The notes beneath the pieces were generated by a model, which was not told where the DNA came from, did not search any database, and saw nothing but the letters and a program-made list of their open reading frames with translations. A stretch of 17,662 bases of DNA from an uncultured Eubacteriales bacterium. GTDB lineage: Bacteria; Bacillota; Clostridia; Christensenellales; UBA1242. Where the stretch lies: contig CADBOH010000056.1 of NCBI GenBank assembly GCA_902796285.1, positions 1 through 17,662 on the forward strand. Direction: 5' to 3'. Numbering within the stretch: the stretch's first letter is position 1; each line of letters opens with the position of its first letter. This document shows, one piece after another, positions 7,298 to 13,548 of the stretch. Position numbers and translations under genes: made by a program.

Positions 7298-8026
7298 ATG
7301 AATTTAAAGGAATTCTTTAGAAAAACAAAAGATAAAGTGCTTGATACCATATTCCCAAATGATATCAAGTGTATTTTGTGCGATAGAGATATTCCTGACA
7401 ATAATCAACATATATGCGAAAAGTGTTTAAAAGAAAATATTTTTAATAATGGCAATAGATGTGTTAAATGCGATATGCCAATAAAGGAAGGGAATATCGT
7501 GTGCGATAGATGCACACAAACTCACCGCTCATTTGAAAAATGCATTTGCCCTTTTATTTATGATGGCAAAGTAAGAAATGCGATAATCAAACTAAAAGAT
7601 GATAAGGCAAAGTATCTTGCAAAACCATTTGCAAAATATATTTATGAAAAACTTGAAAAAGAAGATATTCAATTTGATATGATAGTTCCAGTACCATCGC
7701 ATAAGAAAACTATTAAAAGGCGTGGCTATAACCCAGCAAAAGTTATTGCAGATGAGCTAGCGGTTTTGTCAGGCAAACCAATATGTGAAGCACTAATAAA
7801 AAATGTTTTATCTAAAAATCAGAAAGCACTTGGCTTTCAAGAAAGACAAACTAACCTGCAAAACACAATCGTTTTAACGGATAAAAATTTGATTAAAGGC
7901 AAAAATGTTTTGCTGGTTGACGATATTATAACAACATGTGCTACCATTGAAGTTTGTAGCACTCTATTAAACAAAGCAAATAAGGTCTATGCTTGCGCGA
8001 TTGCTAGAACTAAGTTAAAAGATTAA
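7298..8026 (+). CDS. comF: ComF-family phosphoribosyltransferase-like protein
   Basis: The 242-residue product has the two-part ComF layout. The N-terminal zinc-finger region has paired cysteines C25/C28, C40/C43, C55/C58 and C69/C72. A PRTase-fold domain follows, with VPVPSHKKTIKRRGYNPA (the ComF signature VP.h....RGfNqa) and the PRPP-loop motif VDDIITTCAT at 207-216. ComFC-type proteins are needed for DNA uptake or processing in natural transformation. Their exact reaction is unsettled. The canonical loop is DD..TTGAT, and Cys214 replaces the glycine here, which may alter phosphate binding. The start codon lies 2 bases after the recD2 stop, implying translational coupling. A terminator follows directly. 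The E. coli homologue is GntX, so a competence role is inference. Confidence 0.92.
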   Translation: MNLKEFFRKTKDKVLDTIFPNDIKCILCDRDIPDNNQHICEKCLKENIFNNGNRCVKCDMPIKEGNIVCDRCTQTHRSFEKCICPFIYDGKVRNAIIKLKDDKAKYLAKPFAKYIYEKLEKEDIQFDMIVPVPSHKKTIKRRGYNPAKVIADELAVLSGKPICEALIKNVLSKNQKALGFQERQTNLQNTIVLTDKNLIKGKNVLLVDDIITTCATIEVCSTLLNKANKVYACAIARTKLKD

Positions 8027-8052
8027 AAAAGAGGAGTACTCCTCTTTTTATA
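8026..8052 (+). terminator. Terminator of recD2-comF
   Basis: AAAAAGAGGA (8026-8035) pairs with TCCTCTTTTT (8040-8049) around a GTAC tetraloop. The sequence is a perfect palindrome, so it could work on both strands. It begins at the last base of the comF stop codon. Confidence 0.88.
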
Positions 8053-8066
8053 TATTTTTATTCCTC

Positions 8067-8130
8067 TTCCCAAAAATCTAACGCTTTTTTGGGAGCCATT
8101 TATTCTTGGGGTTCGATTCCCCTCTTATAA
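8067..8130. other. Unexplained segment with two hairpins, one an orphan tRNA T-arm
   Basis: Between the comF terminator and the tRNA-Glu terminator no gene is seen. The first hairpin pairs CCCAAAAA (8069-8076) with TTTTTGGG (8086-8093). The second is GGGGTTCGATTCCCCT (8108-8123), which is identical over 16 bases to the T-arm of the nearby tRNA-Glu but on the opposite strand. It has a T-T mismatch where the tRNA has A-U at the base of the stem, and no matching acceptor, D or anticodon arm could be found. It is most likely a tRNA relic or an inverted partial copy. Confidence 0.5.
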
Positions 8131-8159
8131 ATAAAAAAAACTAGTCTGTCGACTAGTTT
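8131..8159 (-). terminator. Terminator of tRNA-Glu
   Basis: On the minus strand, AAACTAGTC (8151-8159) pairs with GACTAGTTT (8138-8146) around a 4-base loop, followed by a T run (8133-8140). It is 5 bases past the tRNA CCA end. Confidence 0.88.
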
Positions 8160-8163
8160 CTTT

Positions 8164-8238
8164 TGGTAGCCTCTAGGGGAATCGAACCCCTGATTCCGCC
8201 GTGAAAGGGCGATGTCTTAACCGCTTGACCAAGAGGCC
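8164..8238 (-). tRNA. tRNA-Glu (anticodon UUC)
   Basis: Read on the minus strand, a 75-base cloverleaf begins GGCCTCT and ends AGAGGCT-A-CCA, with the CCA encoded in the gene. The acceptor stem has seven pairs, the first a G-U wobble. The D-arm carries GG in its loop. The anticodon stem CGCC/GGCG encloses the loop CTTTCAC, giving anticodon TTC, which reads GAA and GAG. The T-arm is AGGGG-TTCGATT-CCCCT. The gene is a single transcription unit with a consensus promoter upstream and an intrinsic terminator just downstream. Confidence 0.97.
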
Positions 8239-8276
8239 ATATATCAAAAAATGGGAGGTCTTTTTGATACTCTCCC

Positions 8277-8305
8277 ATTATATATGAATTGCTTTATGTT
8301 GTCAA
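8277..8305 (-). promoter_or_regulatory. Consensus promoter of tRNA-Glu
   Basis: On the minus strand, TTGACA (8300-8305) and TATAAT (8277-8282) are both perfect and 17 bases apart. A G-rich discriminator (GGGAGA, 8271-8276) follows the -10, a feature often seen at stringently controlled stable-RNA promoters. The roughly 30-base 5' leader contains the inverted repeat TATCAAAAA/TTTTTGATA (8242-8250 and 8261-8269) before the mature tRNA end. Confidence 0.85.
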
Positions 8306-8345
8306 GTGATTTTTTGAAATTTTTGTTGAAAAATTAAAATATTAA

Positions 8346-8843
8346 TTAATTTTCTTTTTCTTCATCTTTTTCATCAAAATCGCCACGATATTCCTTTCTT
8401 TTACCCTGTCGAATTATTGCTATTTCTGCGGCTGCAGTTACTGCTGTTAAACCGCCCAATGTTCCTGTAGCTGCCAAAAGCCCATTGATATTTTTTCTCA
8501 TTTCTTTTTGCTTGATTTTCGTGTCATCATTATTTGAGTCATCCAAAATCTTTTGTGCATTTTGTGTGCTTGTAATTTCATCAAATTTTTTATTCATTTC
8601 ATCAATTGTTATTTGCCCATCTTGAAACTCATATGTAAGCCCATCGATTTGCTCAACAACAGCTGTTTTATACTCATCAGTATTCATAAAGTCTTTTACG
8701 ATCTTATCGGCCTTGTGTTGCACTACAAACAATGATACAGTTGTTGCTATCATAGCCACACCTGAAACTAATGCAACTATAAATGTGATTTTATCTGCCC
8801 TTTCATAAGCTTTTTTTGTTTTTAATATACCTTTATTTTTCAT
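8346..8843 (-). CDS. Two-helix membrane protein, paralogue of the adjacent gene
   Basis: The 165-residue protein is not recognised. It has a short basic N-terminus, a first membrane helix at about 24-45 (ITFIVALVSGVAMIATTVSLFV), a charged helical loop of some 70 residues, a second membrane helix at about 121-144 (LLAATGTLGGLTAVTAAAEIAII), and a highly acidic tail (DFDEKDEEKEN). The loop aligns with the upstream gene: KDFMNTDEYKTAVVEQI matches KEFKATQEYKRAIYADI there, so the pair arose by duplication and then diverged. It starts 18 bases after the upstream stop codon, with an AAAGGTAA site, so they form one operon. With two helices both ends would be on the same side of the membrane, and positive residues next to the helices suggest that this is the cytoplasm. 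No enzymatic motif is visible. Confidence 0.8.
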   Translation of the reverse strand: MKNKGILKTKKAYERADKITFIVALVSGVAMIATTVSLFVVQHKADKIVKDFMNTDEYKTAVVEQIDGLTYEFQDGQITIDEMNKKFDEITSTQNAQKILDDSNNDDTKIKQKEMRKNINGLLAATGTLGGLTAVTAAAEIAIIRQGKRKEYRGDFDEKDEEKEN

Positions 8844-8861
8844 AACTTACCTTTTAAAAGT

Positions 8862-9392
8862 CTACTCCTGTTCAAGAGTTTCTTCGTCTTCCTCTTCTTC
8901 ATCTCTTTTTAAATAAGCCTTATCAGCGGCTGATGCTATAGCAGTACAAGCCGCCCCTACTCCAAATGCTACTCCCGCAACACCAAAAGCACCAAATGCG
9001 GCGTAAGCTGCGCCATCAATTCTTTCATTATAAGTATTTCTCTTTTTTATAAGATCTGTGCGTGAAGACTCCATAAGTTTTTCTGTAGCATAATCATCGC
9101 TTGCAATATAATCAATATTGTTGTTTGTTACTTCCCAAGTTGCCTGACCAGCTTCAAATTTTTCATATTCTTTGCCAATATCTGCATAAATAGCACGCTT
9201 ATACTCCTGGGTTGCTTTAAATTCTTTTACTGGATCTTTAACTCTTTGGTAAATTCCAAAGCCAGCCACTAATAATGTCATGCAGCCAGCAACCAGCAAA
9301 CCAAATCCCGCAACTTTTAGTGCGATTGCACTTGCTCTAGTACAAACGCTTTGTGTTTTTAATAATTTCTCAATTGTCATTTTCTTTTTCAT
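8862..9392 (-). CDS. Two-helix membrane protein, first of a paralogous pair
   Basis: The product is 176 residues from the ATG at 9390-9392, chosen because AGGGGGA lies just upstream. The open frame continues to 9452 but that part overlaps the promoter. The N-terminus MKKKMTIEKLLKTQ is basic. Membrane helices lie at about 22-47 (Ala/Leu/Gly-rich) and 125-152 (AAYAAFGAFGVAGVAFGVG, strongly Gly/Ala-rich). The roughly 75-residue loop between them is helical and resembles that of the downstream paralogue. The tail is very acidic (KRDEEEEDEETLEQE). The glycine-zipper-like second helix is compatible with helix packing or oligomer formation, which is inference. The gene has a consensus promoter (9424-9452) with an operator-like palindrome, and is cotranscribed with the downstream paralogue. 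I know of no characterised homologue. Confidence 0.8.
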   Translation of the reverse strand: MKKKMTIEKLLKTQSVCTRASAIALKVAGFGLLVAGCMTLLVAGFGIYQRVKDPVKEFKATQEYKRAIYADIGKEYEKFEAGQATWEVTNNNIDYIASDDYATEKLMESSRTDLIKKRNTYNERIDGAAYAAFGAFGVAGVAFGVGAACTAIASAADKAYLKRDEEEEDEETLEQE

Positions 9393-9410
9393 AAATTTTC
9401 CCCCTATAAC

Positions 9411-9452
9411 TACATACGTGTGTATTATAATATAAAAAATGGCCCATGTCAA
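9411..9452 (-). promoter_or_regulatory. Consensus promoter and operator-like palindrome of the paralogue pair
   Basis: On the minus strand, TTGACA (9447-9452) and TATAAT (9424-9429) are perfect, with 17-base spacing. Just downstream, TACATACGTGTGTA (9411-9424) is a near-perfect palindrome centred on ACGT with one mismatched pair, covering the predicted start of transcription. The -35 overlaps the stop codon of the lipoprotein gene and lies in the loop of that gene's terminator hairpin. Confidence 0.7.
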
Positions 9453-9463
9453 TAGCCATTTTT
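9430..9463 (-). terminator. Terminator of the lipoprotein gene, overlapping the next promoter
   Basis: On the minus strand, AAAAATGGC (9455-9463) pairs with GCCATTTTT (9435-9443) around an 11-base loop, then TATATT follows. The stop codon (9449-9451) is in the loop. The downstream gene's -35 hexamer occupies the same loop. Confidence 0.65.
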
Positions 9464-9937
9464 CATAAAAACACTGCCCTCTTTAACTATAATTTTATAT
9501 GTTTGTTCGGTTACTCCATCCTGCCAAACGATCTTTAATATTACCTCACGTTTTTCTTCACTTACTAGTGGAAAAAATTCAACTTCACCAGTAACTTTTC
9601 CGTTTATATAACTATAAAAACTCCCGTTCTCGTAAACCTTATCTCCTATTTGTGCTTTTGCTGAAAGAGGATTTGTTATTTTACATGGACTAACAAGTTT
9701 TACTCCAACTCTATTACCAGCCTCATCCCATCCTTTTGCTATATTAGCATCGTAAAACTGCACAACATCATTTTCTCCACCAAAATACGCGGTGTGAGTT
9801 ATTTTATCATAACTAAAAGTTATATCTCCGCCCGTTGAATATTTATCTCTGTATACATTTGCGTATTCAACATTTTTATCCCCGCACCCACTTAATAACA
9901 AAAATGGTAAAAGTACAAAAATTAATAATTTTTTCAT
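9449..9937 (-). CDS. Small secreted lipoprotein of unknown function
   Basis: The 162-residue product begins MKKLLIFVLLPFLLLSGCG, a classical lipoprotein signal peptide: two lysines, a hydrophobic core and the lipobox LSGC with Cys18 as the lipidated residue. It should be anchored to the outer face of the membrane. The mature part is rich in Tyr, Gly, Val and Lys and looks like beta-strand modules (DITFSYDKITHTAYFGGEND, then GEVEFFPLVSEEKREVILKI), but no domain is recognised. An open frame extends to 9982 inside the transporter gene. The start at 9937 is chosen because it places the signal peptide at the N-terminus and has GAGGA upstream. That ribosome binding site overlaps the stop codon of the transporter (9945-9947), so translation of the two is likely coupled. 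Confidence 0.85.
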   Translation of the reverse strand: MKKLLIFVLLPFLLLSGCGDKNVEYANVYRDKYSTGGDITFSYDKITHTAYFGGENDVVQFYDANIAKGWDEAGNRVGVKLVSPCKITNPLSAKAQIGDKVYENGSFYSYINGKVTGEVEFFPLVSEEKREVILKIVWQDGVTEQTYKIIVKEGSVFMKNGY

Positions 9938-9944
9938 CACATCC

Positions 9945-11384
9945 TCATGGGTTATTTTGCTCAATTTCTCTCTTTTTATCACGCTCCTTTATCATTTGAA
10001 CTTTTAAAACATCTGCCCGCTTTATTGAAAACCTTGAAAAGAGCATTATTGCAAGAGAAAGGCATATGCTACAACCAAAGCAAACAATCATGCCTAGCCC
10101 ATTTTGAACTGACAAGGCTTGAACGGGCTGAGAGGAGTCAAATTTTATAATATCAAGCAAAAAACCAATTGCCAAAAGAGCAACTGAATTGGCTAAATTA
10201 TAGGTAAACGTAAAATATCCCGTATAAGCGCCCGCATTATTTTGGCCCGTTTTAAACATTTCAAGTGTCACTGCATCTGCATACATTGAAAATGGCAAGG
10301 AATACATTGCCCCCGCCCCAATACCGCAAAAAATCAAACATGGGATTGCTATTATAAACATTGTATTTGTTGGTATAAAATCTCTAAACAAAAAAGTTAT
10401 TGTTATCAAAAAAATCCCAACAACTATTGTTGAAAGAGATATTATCAGTGCCCTTTTTTTATCCATTCTGCGAGAAAGATAAACCCAAAGTGGTTGAGAA
10501 CAAATCGCTCCACCAAAAAGAGAAATCAATACAACAGAAATTTGTGGCGAAGAAAAATGATAACAATATGTGAACAGGTGCATACCAACCGAAGTTAAAA
10601 ACGATGATGCTATCGTTGCAAATGAGTAACCAAATATAACCGCTCTAAAATCCTTTTTCTTTAATATATCAAAGTATCCAAACAGCAACTGTGAAAAGTT
10701 GAATTTCTCCTTCTTTTGATCTAATCGATAAATATTATTTTTTCTTGTGTAAAGCAAAGTTGAAAATATGGTTATTAATCCCAAAAAAATCAACATACAT
10801 GAATTTATAAGCGCAATATGGATATACCCTGTTTGAGTGTGTGAAGTTTGAATGCTTATTGATATAGAAGGCATAAAAAAATACATGAGTATGCTTGGTA
10901 AAATCATTCCCATTATTGAAAAAATCGTTTTGAAACTCTGTATTTTTGATTGCTCGTTATAATCTGGTGCAATATCAATAGCAAGTGCAGCATATGGCGT
11001 GCCGAAAAAAGTGTTTGCAGTTTCAATAGCAAGCATACCAATAAGTAGCCAGAAAAATTTTGCAATTTCATGCATTGATGAGGGCATTGACCATATACAA
11101 ATGTTTAAAAAAGCAATAGCAAATATTCCAAAAAACATAAAGCCAAGTCTTTTGCCGAAAAATTTGTTTCTATTATTATCAGAAAGATAGCCGATAAGCG
11201 GGTCGCTCACCCCATCCCAAAGGGATGATATGGCAATTGCTATGCCCACAAGTGAGCCAGAAATACCCATGACCGCCGTTGCAAAAAACATAATAAAATT
11301 GCCCATTGTCTGCGACATGGAGCTATATCCTAATCCACCTATACCATACAAAAATCTATTATGAAATCTAAGCCCTTTTTTCAC
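9945..11384 (-). CDS. GPH-type sugar/cation symporter (MFS_2 family)
   Basis: The 479-residue protein has about 12 hydrophobic segments and belongs to the glycoside-pentoside-hexuronide (GPH) branch of the major facilitator superfamily. This is shown by WDGVSDPLIGYLSDN (56-70, the family version of motif A between helices 2 and 3) and by FGTPYAALAIDIAPDYNEQS, which matches the PYxAL..D...DYxER motif. Family members bring in sugars such as melibiose, xylosides or glucuronides with Na+ or H+. The substrate cannot be read from the sequence. The start is GTG (11382-11384), the first possible start after an in-frame stop, with no good ribosome binding site. ATG codons occur 22 codons further in. 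The downstream lipoprotein is coupled to it. No glycosidase is nearby, unlike many GPH loci. Confidence 0.9.
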   Translation of the reverse strand: MKKGLRFHNRFLYGIGGLGYSSMSQTMGNFIMFFATAVMGISGSLVGIAIAISSLWDGVSDPLIGYLSDNNRNKFFGKRLGFMFFGIFAIAFLNICIWSMPSSMHEIAKFFWLLIGMLAIETANTFFGTPYAALAIDIAPDYNEQSKIQSFKTIFSIMGMILPSILMYFFMPSISISIQTSHTQTGYIHIALINSCMLIFLGLITIFSTLLYTRKNNIYRLDQKKEKFNFSQLLFGYFDILKKKDFRAVIFGYSFATIASSFLTSVGMHLFTYCYHFSSPQISVVLISLFGGAICSQPLWVYLSRRMDKKRALIISLSTIVVGIFLITITFLFRDFIPTNTMFIIAIPCLIFCGIGAGAMYSLPFSMYADAVTLEMFKTGQNNAGAYTGYFTFTYNLANSVALLAIGFLLDIIKFDSSQPVQALSVQNGLGMIVCFGCSICLSLAIMLFSRFSIKRADVLKVQMIKERDKKREIEQNNP

Positions 11385-11450
11385 ACTAGTATACTTATGT
11401 ATTAATGTTGTGATTTAGACATAATAAGAAAGTTAAAATTGTTGTTTGTA

Positions 11451-11480
11451 ACACAAAAAAATATCGGCAAGCCGATATTA
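11451..11480 (-). terminator. Terminator of the 11478-12191 gene
   Basis: On the minus strand, AATATCGGC (11471-11479) pairs with GCCGATATT (11460-11468) around a 2-base gap (in practice a 4-base loop), followed by a T run (11455-11460). The stop codon is inside the stem. Confidence 0.88.
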
Positions 11481-12191
11481 TTCTTCTTCCTCTTCATCTT
11501 TTGGATATAACAATTTTTGTGCAAGTTCAAATTTTGAAATGTTATATTGCCCAAGTTCCTGAATATTTCTTTCAATAAGCGATAAAATCCTTTCATTTTC
11601 ACTTTCATATTTTTCATCATTTGGAAGTCTTAAAACAACCCCCTCACCAAAGGCTTTCTTATTGGTTTTAATGTCTTTATATGTTATTTTTTCATAACTT
11701 ATATACCCTCTTAATCCATTTCCGCCTATAATTTTATAGTTTTCAGATTCAACATCTATCTGCAATAATGGAAGCGCTTTTTTAATAAAAGCTTCAAGGT
11801 CAAACGTAAAATTGGTATTAAACAAATTTTCGATAGCGGTTGCGATTTCAAAAGAGATGTCTCTTGGCTCTTCAATTGCAGACGCTTCTTTTAAAACGTG
11901 TGTGTGATTTAATCTTTTAAGTTCTCCTGGCAACATACTTATTTTCATAACATTAAAAAATGTATTTTTACCATCTGTTTTTTTAGATAAAACAATACCT
12001 GCCTCAGTCAGCAAGTTGTTTGCAACATCATAAATAACTTCTTTTGTATTTGCTTTGCCCTGAGATTCAAATCTATAAAACTTCATCAAACCCTCAAGTT
12101 TATTTAGCACTTCCTTAAAGGTTGCAAAGCCAAGCAAAACAAAGTGATATTTCTTCATTTCTTCACGTTCTACATCAAAACTTGTTTTCAT
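11478..12191 (-). CDS. Uncharacterised protein, possibly CYTH-like
   Basis: The product is 237 residues from the ATG at 12189-12191, chosen because AGGAGA lies 5 bases upstream. An in-frame ATG at 12227 has no such site. The protein is soluble with a very acidic C-terminus (PKDEEEEE). The segment VIYDVANNLLTEAGIVLSKK resembles the 'YDT...L...g..LR.R' pattern of CYTH triphosphatase/adenylate-cyclase folds. A later stretch with NKKAFGEGVVLRLP could be a second strand set of the barrel. However, the N-terminal ExExK motif that defines active CYTH enzymes is not visible, so it may be a degenerate member or something else. It is transcribed alone from its own promoter. Confidence 0.8.
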   Translation of the reverse strand: MKTSFDVEREEMKKYHFVLLGFATFKEVLNKLEGLMKFYRFESQGKANTKEVIYDVANNLLTEAGIVLSKKTDGKNTFFNVMKISMLPGELKRLNHTHVLKEASAIEEPRDISFEIATAIENLFNTNFTFDLEAFIKKALPLLQIDVESENYKIIGGNGLRGYISYEKITYKDIKTNKKAFGEGVVLRLPNDEKYESENERILSLIERNIQELGQYNISKFELAQKLLYPKDEEEEE

Positions 12192-12209
12192 AATTTCTCC
12201 TATAAAGTT

Positions 12210-12238
12210 ATAATACACAATTTCCATTTAAAAATCAA
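12210..12238 (-). promoter_or_regulatory. Promoter of the 11478-12191 gene
   Basis: On the minus strand, TTGATT (12233-12238) and TATTAT (12210-12215) are spaced 17 bases apart, about 19 bases before the chosen start codon. This supports the start at 12191, since the alternative ATG at 12227 would lie between the promoter elements. Confidence 0.6.
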
Positions 12239-12270
12239 ATTAATATAGCCGCATTTTAAAATTTGTTGCA

Positions 12271-12296
12271 TAAAAAAGAGGCATCACTGCCTCTTC
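12271..12296 (-). terminator. Terminator of the HU gene
   Basis: On the minus strand, AAGAGGCA (12288-12295) pairs with TGCCTCTT (12276-12283) around a 4-base loop, followed by a T run (12272-12277). It lies 10 bases after the HU stop codon. Confidence 0.9.
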
Positions 12297-12305
12297 TTAG
12301 AACAA

Positions 12306-12581
12306 TTAACCATTCAATGAATCTTTGAAACTGTTACCAAACTTAAATACTGGAGTATTGCAAGCTGGGATAGCAACCTTTTGTTTTGTGAGTGGGTTGA
12401 TTCCGTTTCTTGCGGCTCTTTTCTTGAGTTCGTAAGTACCAAATCCAGCGATTTGGATCTTTTCTCCTGCCTTTAATGTTTCAGCAATAGTAGCTGCCAT
12501 TGCCTCAAAAGCGATACCTGCATCCTTTTGAGTGAAGTTTGCTTTTTCAGCAAACGCTTTGATGAATTGTTGTTTGTTCAT
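12306..12581 (-). CDS. hup: HU-family nucleoid DNA-binding protein
   Basis: The 91-residue length is standard for HU. HU dimers bend and compact DNA and help in replication and recombination. The N-terminal helices MNKQQFIKAFAEKANFTQKD are followed by the beta-arm signature: GFGTYELKKRAARNGINPLT contains the family pattern GFGxFexxxRaaRxGxNPxT with the DNA-intercalating proline of the arm. The C-terminus FKFGNSFKDSLNG is also typical. A strong AAAGGAG site precedes the ATG at 12579-12581. The gene has its own promoter in the gap after the signal peptidase gene and its own terminator. IHF subunits are similar, but a single homodimeric HU is the usual state in Firmicutes. Confidence 0.97.
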   Translation of the reverse strand: MNKQQFIKAFAEKANFTQKDAGIAFEAMAATIAETLKAGEKIQIAGFGTYELKKRAARNGINPLTKQKVAIPACNTPVFKFGNSFKDSLNG

Positions 12582-12622
12582 ACGTTTTTCTCCTTTTATT
12601 CTTTGGTATTTAACCTATTTCC

Positions 12623-12650
12623 ATAATAGCATACTTTTATACAAAATCAA
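12623..12650 (-). promoter_or_regulatory. Promoter of the HU gene
   Basis: On the minus strand, TTGATT (12645-12650) and TATTAT (12623-12628) are 16 bases apart and about 42 bases before the HU start codon, in the 76-base gap after the signal peptidase gene. Confidence 0.55.
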
Positions 12651-12657
12651 AACAATT

Positions 12658-13548
12658 TTAGCCCTTCCAAGCAAAAATTCTAACAATTTCTTGCCAAAGT
12701 ACCTCAAAATAGCCTATTGCGCGGTTAAATAAATAGAAAAAACTGTTTTTTGAACTAGTAGAATTATGTGTTACAGCAACAACTTTGCCAATTATTTTGG
12801 ACTGATCTTCACTGCCAGTAGCCCTTGCGTCACTACTTTCTGCCCTATTATCACCCATATAAAAAATCTTATCTTGACCAAGTTGATAAAATTTTACATT
12901 GTTGTACTCTGTACCTTGATAAACAATGTTGTACTTATATACATTGTCGGTAACAACATGATTTGTCTTGCTATTCCAAAGGTAAGTTGAATAAAACTGC
13001 CCTTCATAATAATTGCCTAGATCATATGTGGCACTTACCCCACTGGTCCATGATGAATAGCCTAAAACCCTTGACTCACCATATGAATTATTACATTTAC
13101 CGCTAATATAAGTTTCATTTAATACTTCAACGCTACTTGTACCTGACTTTATCCTCAAAAATCTATATTGGCTTTCGCCATCTATATTTAATCGCAAGAT
13201 TGAAATCTTGTCGCCACCCTTTCCAAGCAAACGTTTGATGACTGTTTTGCCAATATCATCTCTCTTATCAACTATAATAATATCGCTGTAATCTGCGTCT
13301 GTGCCTTTTTTTATATAAACACCATCTTGAACGCTCTTTCCATTTATATAAACAGGCTCAGGATTTAGAGTTGGCTGCATTGATAAGCCATTAATAGTTA
13401 TGTAATCATAATTTTTTTGAAAGTAAACATCAACTGAAAAAACCGCAGCAAAAACACATATCAAGATTATTAAAAATATTACAAATATTCTTCTTGATGA
13501 TCTTTCCTGCTTTTCATCCAAAAAATAATTATATTTTTGTGCGTTCAC
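12658..13548 (-). CDS. lepB: Type I signal peptidase
   Basis: This is a membrane-anchored S26 peptidase that cuts signal peptides from exported proteins. Numbering is from the GTG at 13546-13548 (296 residues). One N-terminal membrane helix spans about 20-39. The catalytic serine is Ser56 in NGLSMQPTL (box B, S-M-x-P-T). The general-base lysine is Lys105 in KTVIKRLLGKGGD (box D). GDNRAESSDAR (232-242) is box E. All catalytic elements are therefore present. The segment between boxes D and E is about 120 residues, much longer than in Bacillus SipS, and rich in Tyr, Ser and Asn. The start is uncertain: an upstream GTG at 13581 is in frame but lacks a ribosome binding site, while 13548 has AGAGG 12 bases upstream. 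Either way it overlaps the end of queH, indicating an operon. Confidence 0.93.
   Translation of the reverse strand: MNAQKYNYFLDEKQERSSRRIFVIFLIILICVFAAVFSVDVYFQKNYDYITINGLSMQPTLNPEPVYINGKSVQDGVYIKKGTDADYSDIIIVDKRDDIGKTVIKRLLGKGGDKISILRLNIDGESQYRFLRIKSGTSSVEVLNETYISGKCNNSYGESRVLGYSSWTSGVSATYDLGNYYEGQFYSTYLWNSKTNHVVTDNVYKYNIVYQGTEYNNVKFYQLGQDKIFYMGDNRAESSDARATGSEDQSKIIGKVVAVTHNSTSSKNSFFYLFNRAIGYFEVLWQEIVRIFAWKG

Noticed and set aside
8242..8279. Interleaved inverted repeats (AATGGGAG...CTCCCATT with TATCAAAAA...TTTTTGATA) upstream of tRNA-Glu that could form an H-type pseudoknot
   Set aside because: The GGGAG arm falls in the promoter discriminator next to the -10, so it is probably not transcribed. 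Only the TATCAAAAA/TTTTTGATA hairpin would be in the RNA.
11388..11395. AGTATACT palindrome before the transporter start codon as an operator
   Set aside because: It is only 8 bases, with no convincing promoter around it. Such AT-rich palindromes are common by chance.
11402..11620. Minus-strand 72-codon frame near the start of the 11478-12191 gene's tail
   Set aside because: It overlaps a better supported gene in another frame and passes through that gene's terminator hairpin.
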